A stretch of 64,000 bases of DNA, from contig JACONQ010000002.1 in the NCBI GenBank assembly GCA_014281115.1, forward strand, positions 3,472,001-3,536,000, given 5' to 3'. A model generated the notes under the pieces. It was not told where the DNA came from and did no database searches. It saw nothing but the letters and a program-made list of their open reading frames with translations. Source of the DNA: Laburnicola sp. R22_1. Its lineage: Eukaryota > Ascomycota > Dothideomycetes > Pleosporales > Didymosphaeriaceae. Position numbers and translations under genes: made by a program. Within the stretch, counting starts at the first letter, position 1, and each line of letters starts with the position of its first letter. Shown here piece by piece: positions 56,204 through 64,000 of the stretch.

Positions 56204-57022
56204 CTATGCCGGCGCCGCAGGCGGATACGGCTGCGCAGGCGCGGCGGCACTCGACTCGGCGCGATTCATCTGCGCCAGCTCGCCCGCCATCGTCCTCAGC
56301 ACCTCTCTCGTCGCCTCGACATTCAGTTCGCCTCGCTCCTGCGCCTCTTTGAGATACTGCTCCCACTCGGGATCCATGGGTGCGTTCTCGCCCTGTTCCC
56401 GCAGCGCAGCGGCATGCATGAGGCGCTGGTTGAGCTCGAAGCCTACGCTCTCGTCGAGCGCCTCGTCGTCTGATCCCGAGTCGCTCGAGTCCTGCATTTC
56501 CGTGTCGGTGGGGCGTACGGGGTCGGTGGAGACGTGTGCGGTCGAGGGCACTTCTTCGATTTCGACTTCAATGTCCGTCTTTACGTTGATGCCTTTGCGG
56601 GTCGAGTTGTGCGTCGTCATCTTCCGTCGGTCGACCCACTCGCCAATCTCCATGCCGGTTGTGTCGCGGACTTTGACGCCTTCGTCGCGCTCGTATCGCT
56701 CCCGCGCCCAGAGGGTGCCTTCCCATCTGCAGAAGCCCTGGATCTCGCTGTCGGTGAGGCCGAGTCGGTCGAATGCTTCGAAGAGCTTCTTGTGGTGGGG
56801 GAAGCGGCCGAGGCGCTTGCGGTGGGGGGCGTGGGCGTAGTTGAGGCCTGGGTACCGGGCTTCGATTGTGTCGAGAGAGCCGTAGAAGGTGGCGGTTTCG
56901 ATGCGGACTTCGCCGACGAGATTCTTGGAGAGGTGCGCGGAGAAGGATGTTGGGTCCGTGGGTGAGGGATTTGGGAAGAGGGCGTTGTAGACGAGCACCG
57001 AGATGGGGCTTTTGCGGTGCAT
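56204..57022 (-). CDS. Conserved-looking 272-aa protein of unknown function
   Basis: Single exon from ATG 57022 (MHRKSPISVLVYNALFPNPS). The N-terminal 150 residues look folded: VRIETATFYGSLDTIEARYP, RKRLGRFPHHKKLFEAFDRL, then GLTDSEIQGFCRWEGTLWAR, ERYERDEGVKVRDTTGMEIG and EW. The rest is acidic and low in complexity (DTEMQDSSDSGSDDEALDES), then a helical QEWEQYLKEAQERGEL-like segment and an Ala/Pro tail. No signal peptide or membrane helix. I do not recognise a named domain. The motif-rich N-terminus argues for a real conserved protein. Its promoter region is shared with the Artemis-like gene to the right. Confidence 0.83.
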   Translation of the reverse strand: MHRKSPISVLVYNALFPNPSPTDPTSFSAHLSKNLVGEVRIETATFYGSLDTIEARYPGLNYAHAPHRKRLGRFPHHKKLFEAFDRLGLTDSEIQGFCRWEGTLWARERYERDEGVKVRDTTGMEIGEWVDRRKMTTHNSTRKGINVKTDIEVEIEEVPSTAHVSTDPVRPTDTEMQDSSDSGSDDEALDESVGFELNQRLMHAAALREQGENAPMDPEWEQYLKEAQERGELNVEATREVLRTMAGELAQMNRAESSAAAPAQPYPPAAPA

Positions 57023-58240
57023 GGTGGTGAATGTGCTCAGCGGGTCGGATTTGTGGGGGTTTTATAGTGTGCGTTCGTAGGTGCGCTGAGGACTATCTCG
57101 ATGGTCAGGGAGTGATGGCGCCGTTTGAGGTCGCGTTGGCGGTCGGTTTGTGGCGCGTGTGAATGGCGACTCGAGGGAAGAAAGGCAGACGGAAGTGCGG
57201 GAAGCTCGGTGGCGCCTCCCTGGTCCCAAAGGCTCGAAACAAGTGCACCCACGGGCCAGCGTGCTTACCACTCGGGCGTGATGATTCAGGGCTCGGCCCA
57301 ATCGTGCTCAGCTCTCGCTGTCAGACGCGTGCAGCTCCCAGGTGACCGTCGCGCCGGTTCCACGGGACTATCAAAAAGGAGACGGCGGAGGAACGCACGA
57401 CGCCAAATTGGATAAAATTGGAACGGTGCCGGAGAAGGGGGACGGGCGGCGAAGACGGGCAAGAAAGGGGGAGCAGACGAGCAGAAGCGCAGAAGCGCAG
57501 CAGACAAGACACTTGGGCAGCCTACTTAAGCAGCAGCGGCGGCGAGGGCTCACGGCTCACCGCCTCGTCTCCGAGTAATTTAGTCGCCAGGACAGCGGAC
57601 TGCTTGATGCTCACCCATGCACTCTGCATTGCGTCCCGCCGCGAGGGACTGGGGTCGAGGGTCGGGGCACCACGGCCACTCGTTCAGCCCCAGATGCCCA
57701 CCCGACGGTCGTCTGCCGTGGGAGCGTCTGCGCGTGCGACCAGATGCGCGAGAATGCCGCTCTGGCTCTGGCTCTGGCCGCGCTGCGTTGTCACCAGAGG
57801 GCCTTGTCCCGCAATGCACGCGCGCGCCGCCCAATCAGTCGCCGCGACAGCGACACGGTTGGCTTGGACGCTGCTCGCTCTGCGTCTGCTCGGCTCTGCA
57901 CGAGGAGGACCCGAGACGAGGGCTGGCGTCGCGTTTTCCGCCTTCGAGCGACCGCGTGAGAATCGTGCCTTTTGGGCTTTTGCCATTTGTTCTGCTGATG
58001 GCTTTTGGCCGACACCATGGCATTCCAGATCCCGAGGGACATGGCAGCGCTATTTCGGGCTTAGCTGGGATCGGCAGCCGCGTCCCTCCCGTCCCTGCCA
58101 ATCACTCGCCACCCATCCCTCACCTCTCCCCGAGCCCACCACCGCCGCTTCACGCACTACCGCATTTGGCACGACCTACAGGGTGCGCACTTTCCGGGCT
58201 GCCATGAAGCCTCGCCCACGCCTCTGCTGCGGCTCTCCCA
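57023..58240. promoter_or_regulatory. Divergent GC-rich intergenic region
   Basis: 1.2 kb between the divergent starts of the 272-aa gene and the Artemis-like gene. Long open frames here arise from high GC on both strands and lack domain content. One plus-strand frame (57418-58290) overlaps the start of the nuclease gene in another phase and is judged spurious. Confidence 0.55.
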
Positions 58241-60575
58241 ATGTCCACCTTCAAAGGCATCGTAGCCGAGTTCCCGCACATCCGGATTGACTACTTCAGA
58301 CAGCAGCCTGGTCACAAGGCGCCGTTAGCTTGCTTGTTAAGCCATGTACACAGTGATCACCTTGTGGGCTTGGACTCGCTTAGGGCGCCTTTCGTCTACT
58401 GCTCGGCTGCGACCCGTGAGGTAAGGATAGACATCTCCATCTGCATCGCAAAGAGGGGAGTGGGGGTCGGCATCCTTGGTCCCGTTGTCCTGCTCATACG
58501 CTTGCTACATTCGCTATTCGCACACCACGTAGGATCAATTTCCGAGAAAAGTCTTGGATACTAACCCGCTTGTAGATTCTACTGAGGTTAGAGAAGTTCC
58601 ATTATCGGATCAATTTTGCACGCGGACTCGTAGAAAGCCGCAATGTCACATACGACAGGAGCATGCGCAAACTGGCCAAGCCATTGCCCCTGGACACGCC
58701 CACCACCATCGAGCTCGCTCCCGGGAACAACATCCAGGTCACGCTCATCGACGCCAATCACTGCATCGGCGCTGTTATGTTCCTCATAGAGGGCGACGGC
58801 AAAGCCATTTTGTATACTGGCGATATCAGAGCAGAACAATGGTGGGTAAATTCCCTGGTACAGAACCCGATCCTGTTACCCTACACTATTGGGACTCGTC
58901 GGTTGGACTGCATCTACTTGGATACAACATTTGCCACCAAATCACGACCATATCGTGAATTTCCTTCCAAAGCAACAGGCATCAAAGACCTGTTGGACCA
59001 GGTGGAAGCATATTCCGACGATACTATTTTTTATTTTCACTCCTGGACTTTTGGGTATGAAAACGTTTGGATAGCACTTTCTGCCTTCCTTCGAACGAGG
59101 ATACATCTAGACGACTACCGAACTCGAATTTACGGCTCCTTGTCCACTCTGGATAAGAAATCACTCAGAGAAGTAGGCCTCGATGTCCAATCCGACAATA
59201 AGTTTCTGAGAGAGTCTGGCCTAGATGTTCGAGAAGCGCCTGCGTTGTGCGGCTTCCGAAATGGCAATCGGATCCAGCCCGGCTGTCTAACCTCTCAATC
59301 AGATGTTCGTATTCATTCTTGCGAACGTGGTATGGGCTGTCCCGTCGTGGACCACGATGAACATTCCCGTGTCGTTCACATCATCCCCATCGTGACTCGC
59401 GCCGAAGGAGGCGTTGAGATTGGCGAACTCGGCGCTGGGGGTGGCAAGGGTGATTTAGACCAGAAAGAAGAGCTTGAAGCTGCGGATGCGGTCAACGTGG
59501 GAAAGATGATGGAACTGTGCGCTAAAAGTATCAAGGACGAAGCGATACTGTCAAAAGTAACAAATCTCTTGCAAACCGCTCTTGCTGAGGGAAAGGGCAA
59601 GATCGATCTAGATATAAGTCTGCAAAAAGAGAGCCAGGAGACTGAGGGAGGGTTGAGTCTACAGGATCTTGTTGGAGCTCTTTCGTCGAGCGCTACAAAG
59701 GCGCAGGAGCCTGAGCACCGTTTGAACAGGTATGTCAATGTGCCACCTAACTTCATGAGCTCCCAAGAGCTTATGTAGTGCATACCTGGATGCTAACACC
59801 GGTGACCATTCCCTCACTTATAACATCAGCTGACCCTAGCCCGCTACTGCACAGGACAATCCGCTTCCCATACTCCCGCCACTCATCCTACTCGGAACTA
59901 TGCTTCCTCGTCAATGCCTTCAAACCGAATGACGTTTTTCCCTGCACCGTCGATGAAGACAAGTGGGACCCCGAGCTTAGCATGCGACTCTTATTCGGAC
60001 CTTTCTGCTCAGAAGAAGTCTTCCGCCACGACATTGAGATGTTGAGATTGTACGAAGCTAGATTGGAGCAAGAAACACATGAGAAGCATGAGCAAGATGA
60101 GACACAGAGCACCGAAGCGGATGCTTCGAGCCCTGTTCCCGCCAAACGTCCTAAGCTCGATGAGGAGGCAGACGATGTGCGATCGACCAACCTAGAGGCG
60201 GACTCTGCGGCATACTCTACTCCGATGGAAGATGGAAGGGAAATCCTTCCTGTCGCAAGGGATGTGGAAATTCCAGCCACATCTCCAGCACCGGAACCCT
60301 CTCCAGTCACACCACCCCCAGAACCACAACAGGACGAACCGAATATCACACCAGTTTCAGTCTCGGCACCTCCATCGACACGGAGCTCAACCCCATCTAT
60401 GAAGGTTAAACGCACAGATAAGGAGGAGCTTCGTATACACAAGGAGCTCAAGCGCAAACATGCAAACGAGCTTATGGCGCGAGAAGCAGCCCTCGGCCTC
60501 CGTCTGACATGGGCCGACTATGGCGGCCTCGTATGTACGCGAACCGCGGCAGAACGCGAAGATCAGGAACTGTGA
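58241..60575 (+). CDS. Artemis/SNM1-type metallo-beta-lactamase (beta-CASP) DNA repair nuclease
   Basis: Model: join of 58241-58420, 58576-59729 and 59855-60575, 684 aa. The introns are 155 and 125 bp; the first has a perfect TACTAAC branch before TTGTAG. The metallo-beta-lactamase fold starts at the N-terminus. Motif 2 is SHVHSDH (His35, His37, Asp39, His40). Motif 3 is DANHCIGAVMF (His122). Motif 4 is LYTGDIR (Asp143). The beta-CASP part contains CIYLDTTFA and FYFHSWTFGYENVW. The DRMBL part is in exon 3, RFPYSRHSSYSELCFLVNAF then KPNDVFPC. The C-terminus is a disordered Pro/Ser/Thr and Glu-rich tail. The order and the absence of an N-terminal zinc finger favour Artemis (SNM1C) over Pso2. 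The family opens DNA hairpins and trims ends in non-homologous end joining and cross-link repair in the nucleus. Confidence 0.93.
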
Positions 60576-61242
60576 CCGCGTATGAATCAAGGGATTTGGA
60601 ATTGGCGTTATGTTATCGTTGATACCCCAATGCATGTCAAGTCTCAAGAGAGACACATAAAAGATATTACATACTGCCCCCCCCCCAAACACACACACAC
60701 TTTTCCACCCTTAGATAAACACACCCTCACGCACCGTCTTCCCCGCACCCTCAATATCCACCCCCGTGGCCGCACACTCCCCCAGAAGACCTCCAAGTTC
60801 CAACGCCCCCTATACCCCCTATACTCGGCCATGGGCTACGCGCCACTAAGTTGCGACTGCGAGCCTATCCCGTTGGTGTGCACGCCCGCTGCGACATAGG
60901 CTGCTACGCAGGATGCCATGGCTTGTGTGGTAGCGTATTCCGGGCAGTCGAGGTCGTTTGTACGAGTTTATGTAGCATTTTGCGGATGGGCTGGGTCGGC
61001 GTGGGCGGGCGGTGGTGAATGAATGAAGGCGAACACGATGACGGTGAAAGAAAGCGCGCCAATCGAAGACATTATACAAGATAAGGAGGGTGCCGAATCC
61101 AGCGAGGCGAGCGAGGTCTTCATCGATGCCGTTCCGCTACGCGGATGGCCTCAGATCCGGACTTGCTCTCGCACTTGCGCTGCCATGTGCGACCCCGCTG
61201 TCCTCTTCTTCCTCCTCAGCGCCAGACTCCCGCCGCACATAC
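60576..61242. other. Intergenic / possible second exon of the small secreted protein
   Basis: Contains a poly-C plus CACACA run at about 60678-60702. Minus-strand frames at about 60840-61140 include protein-like pieces with Cys (for example DLDCPEYATTQAMASCVAA near 60940), but an in-frame TAA just upstream and the lack of an acceptor prevent a clean model. Confidence 0.4.
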
Positions 61243-61412
61243 CCCGCATACCACTCGCCATACAGTCTACACTCGAACTCGAAGCCCTGCTCGCACGCCG
61301 TGTCGCCCTTATGTTCGGCGTCGACGTCGCCGCGTTGGTCGTCGTAGGGCGGGACGGCGGCGAGGACGGCAGACGTCGAGGTTAGGGCTAGGACGGTGAG
61401 GTAGATTTGCAT
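61243..61412 (-). CDS. Possible small secreted protein, first exon
   Basis: ATG at 61412 begins a classical secretion signal (MQIYLTVLALTSTSAVLAA), then PPYDDQRGDVDAEHKG and a Cys pair in ACEQGFEFEC (Cys40, Cys48). A strong GTATGTG donor follows GEWYAG at 61242. Without splicing the frame goes on to 61137 as 91 aa, with a Glu run that looks non-coding. It lies about 700 bp from the AT-rich block, a typical setting for effector-like genes in fungi with bipartite genomes. Whether it is expressed, and its 3' end, are unknown. Confidence 0.42.
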
Positions 61413-62094
61413 TTTTGTGGTGGGCGTTGGTGGTGGTGGTGAAGGTAGGTGTATTTTTTTTGGATGGTTCGTGAGTGGGTGGAGGGTGCGTGGTGGAATG
61501 ATATGGAGTCAGAGTTGGAGGTGGAGATCAACTTGTGTGTTTGACGAAGTCGAGGTTTTTTTTTTGTGAACAAAACTGCATCCCGCAGCTATACTATGGT
61601 AAAAGAAAATCTAGCTATAACCTTTTTTTTCTGTGTACCAGCTCTGTAAGTCGAGGTTATTGGAGCATAGAGGATAGATAGGTTGAAAGAATAAATGAGA
61701 GAATGAATGGATGTATAAAAGAATGTATAGCCAGCCGTAAACAAGAAGCTCCCTCACCGCGAGAAACGAATGTAAATAAAGCCTCAAGCACAAATCGACA
61801 TGAAAAGGAACGTAAAAACTAAGCTCCGCTCGATGGAATCAAAATCAACCCAGGCGTCGCAGTGTTTGTATACACACCACTACCTACGCGCGGAACCACC
61901 ACCGCACCACGACAACACAAACGTCCGATTTGAGGAACATTGTCGCATGAAACGGTGAAACGATGCCCTGCCGCTGTCCTGGCGATCATGTGTCGTTCCC
62001 ACTCCGCTAAACCAGATCGAGGCCACTAGATCACGCGAGAAGCGGGTACATAGGTACTAGAGCAATGGAGTTAAGAGCCCTTAGTAGATAACGT
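61413..62094. other. Intergenic, right edge of gene island
   Basis: About 680 bp. It would include the promoter of the possible secreted protein. No other feature. Confidence 0.55.
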
Positions 62095-62566
62095 ACTTTG
62101 CACGCGAGTCGATCATGCCATCGAGTCGATCACTTTGCCAAGACCCCACCAAGTTCTGTACTATTTACGATAGTACAGAGTCAACACGAACTATTTTTGA
62201 TAGTCTAAATAGGCTAATCTATTTAGAATCTACTTCTATAGGCTGCCTATAGGTTGTTTTATTATGCCTGGGCTTGCCGCAGCGTCTACAGCGCTATTAA
62301 GCAGATTCGCCTCTATTAGCGCGCACCCTTTTCTTCGCCTTTTGCCTATTACTGCGCGCCCTAAACTCCTTTAGAGTGACCAGCCGCTAGCCCTCTTTAG
62401 CTATAAGGACTCCTTTACGCTGTACTCGCTTTTTTTTATGCGATTTACGTTGCGTGGCGGCCTTATTAGTAGCTTAAAGTTTAGCGTTGCGTTTAGTTAT
62501 TAACACTAAAGAATGCCCTATTAGCTTAGCGTCTTTAATAAGCTTTTTTACCGCCTTAACTATATA
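62095..62566 (-). pseudogene. Truncated Fot1/pogo transposase C-terminus with element flank
   Basis: The minus strand at about 62560-62180 reads VLIAKEG, TLKEFRARSNRQKAKKRVRA, then NRGES and a zinc-knuckle-like CRRCGK..HN segment. This is the tail of a Fot1/pogo transposase. The 62095-62190 stretch (CTTTGCACGCGAGTCGATCA onward) is an un-mutated relative of the subterminal part of the next element (62612-62700). Confidence 0.7.
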
Positions 62567-62571
62567 AGTTA

Positions 62572-63992
62572 GGAAACTATCTACATGCCTTTAAATCCTC
62601 TAATGTACTTTGCACTCGAGTTAATTATTCTATTAAGTTAATTACTTTACTAAGACCCTACTAAAACGTACTATTAGTAATAGTATAACGCGATACCTTA
62701 ACCACATAATAAATTACTAGCGTTAAAAGAAGCGCGTATATAGCTTATAATTTAGACTATTAAATAAGACGCAACACTCTCTTAGCGATGCGCTATAACC
62801 CTCTATAATATCTCTTAAAGTACACTTAGTAACTAACGCGCTAAAAAGACGTTTAGATGTAACTACGCACCTAATAAAATAAGACTTACTATAAGAGAGA
62901 AGCAGGTAATTGTGCAGTATATACTTAACCTAAACGCGCGAGGATTTCTACCCTGACTTAATACTATAAAAGATATAGCCAATTCTTTACTAGCTGCACG
63001 CTACTATAAGCTAGTTGGCTAGAGGTGGCCTTATAACTTTGTTAAGCGCTAGCTAAAGCTTTAAGTTAAGTTTAATCGAAAGTACAACTATAAGAGAGCT
63101 CTTTAGAAGGATTCTAAGGTAATATAAGGCTAGTTTCGACTTATAGAGAACATAAAGGCCAAGTATAGTATTCTAGATAAGGACACCTATAATTTTAACA
63201 AGTCTGGCTTTATAATAGGCATAATATTAACTAGAGTAGTAGTTATAGGCTCTAAGCATTAAGGACGGCCAAAGCAAGTGCAGTAGGGCAATAGGGAGTG
63301 GACAATAGTTATCTAAGGCATTAACGCAATAGGGTGGTAAATTCCACCCTTTATTATTTTTAGGGGTAAGCACTACCTCTCTGCCTAGTATAAGAAGAAG
63401 GATCTACCTTATAATTAGATTATTGTAGTCTCTAAGAATAGCTAGATAATAAATAAGCTTAGTCTATAATAGTTAAAGCACTTTAATAAGCATATAAAGA
63501 GGCGTACTACTAGTAGAGTATATTTACTTATTATTAATAGCCACGAAAGTTATAACTCACTCAAATTCTAGAATTACTATAAAAAGAGTAATATTATTAC
63601 TTTTTATATGCCTCTATATTTATCGCACCTCTTACAGCCACTTAATATAGGTTGTTTTACGCTATTAAAGAAGGCGTATAGGCGCTAAGCTAAGAATCTA
63701 ATACGCAACCATATTACGCACATCACTAAAATCGAGTTTATATCTTGCTTTATTACTACTTTTAAGGCTTTAATTACTAAAAGTAATATTAAAGAAGGCT
63801 TTTAAGGTGCTGGCCTAGTGCCCCATAACCTAGAAGTTATAATATTGCAGCTTAACGTCCGTCTATATACGTCTCTACTTTGTACTATTTGTAATAGTAT
63901 ATAGAGGTTGTAAACTTTACAAAATAGTATAGAACTTAGATTGTAATTAACGCTAGTTAAGTAGAGAATTTAAAGGCATGTAGATAGTTCCC
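62572..63992 (+). mobile_element. Fot1/pogo-family DNA transposon, RIP-inactivated
   Basis: The element is 1421 bp with TA on both sides (62570-62571 and 63993-63994). Terminal inverted repeats of about 30 bp start GGAAACTATCTACATGCCTT on the left. The right end is the complement of GGGAACTATCTACATGCCTT. Internal transposase is on the plus strand. Confidence 0.88.
62870..63840 (+). pseudogene. Fot1/pogo transposase remnant
   Basis: The plus strand reads REKQVIVQYILNLNARGF (CENP-B-type DNA-binding part), DIANSLLAARYY, DTYNFNKSGFIIG (first catalytic region), then REWTIVI, GINAIGW, IPPFIIFRGKHYLSA, LLIINSHESYNS and HLLQPLNIGCFTLLKKAY. The second and third catalytic positions are Asn where the family has Asp (IDxH and PLDxGxF). 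TAA/TAG interrupt at Gln and Trp sites. It is catalytically dead as well as truncated by stops. Confidence 0.85.
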
Positions 63993-64000
63993 TAATTTAT

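Noticed and set aside
56121..56965. Plus-strand ORFs of 239 and 143 aa
   Set aside because: Antisense to the 272-aa gene; composition mirrors its Asp/Glu-rich codons.
57418..58290. 290-aa plus-strand ORF upstream of and overlapping the Artemis-like gene
   Set aside because: GC-rich random-like protein without domains; its end overlaps the nuclease start in another phase.
60846..61079. 77-aa minus-strand ORF as an independent gene
   Set aside because: No signal peptide or domain; at most it overlaps an unresolved second exon of the possible secreted protein.

Overview
The window is nuclear DNA of a filamentous ascomycete (Pezizomycotina). Its genes have short spliceosomal introns, mostly 49-54 bp, with GT..AG ends and CTGAC or TACTAAC branch sites. 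The bipartite composition and transposon families suggest Dothideomycetes (Pleosporales-like), but that placement is inference. Composition switches sharply. Positions 1 to about 35,760 and about 62,150 to 64,000 are AT-rich and built from degraded mobile elements. Positions about 35,800 to 62,100 form a GC-balanced gene island. In the AT-rich blocks, glutamine codons have become TAA/TAG and catalytic Asp/Glu codons have become Asn/Lys. This is the CpA to TpA signature of repeat-induced point mutation (RIP).

Left block. A minus-strand Ty3/Gypsy element (pol at 1-1,999, a middle piece at 3,480-4,251, gag at 13,659-15,525) is split by two insertions: a Tc1-like element (2,000-3,479) and a second complete Gypsy element (4,252-13,658). 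The second Gypsy itself carries another Tc1-like element (9,011-10,328). From about 16.9 to 24.6 kb lies a dense cluster of two short non-autonomous families: 16 copies of MITE-A and 6 of MITE-B. Several copies have 10-11 bp target duplications, and the cluster also holds foldback and inverted repeats. Next comes an old minus-strand Copia element. It is cut by a solo LTR (25,338-25,534) and by a young Copia element (26,821-32,189) whose LTRs differ at one base. A Tc1-like element with about 110-bp terminal repeats and two introns (33,038-35,162) follows.

Gene island. Eight confident genes: a secreted tyrosinase (minus, 6 exons), a PP4 regulatory subunit R2 (minus, 4 exons), a 770-aa protein with helical Cys/Trp repeats (minus, 5 exons), an 824-aa PPxY and Pro-Gly-His-rich protein (minus), a Ccc2-type copper-transporting P-type ATPase (minus), COP9 signalosome subunit 7 (plus, 2 exons), a 272-aa uncharacterised conserved protein (minus), and an Artemis/SNM1-type beta-CASP nuclease (plus, 3 exons). 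A possible small secreted protein sits near the right edge. The copper pump and the copper enzyme tyrosinase share the island, and the pump is the kind of protein that would load the enzyme with copper in the secretory pathway. PP4-R2 and the Artemis-like nuclease both belong to families that act in DNA-damage responses.

Right block. A truncated Fot1/pogo transposase remnant (about 62,095-62,566) is followed by a complete-length, TIR-bounded but inactivated Fot1/pogo element (62,572-63,992).
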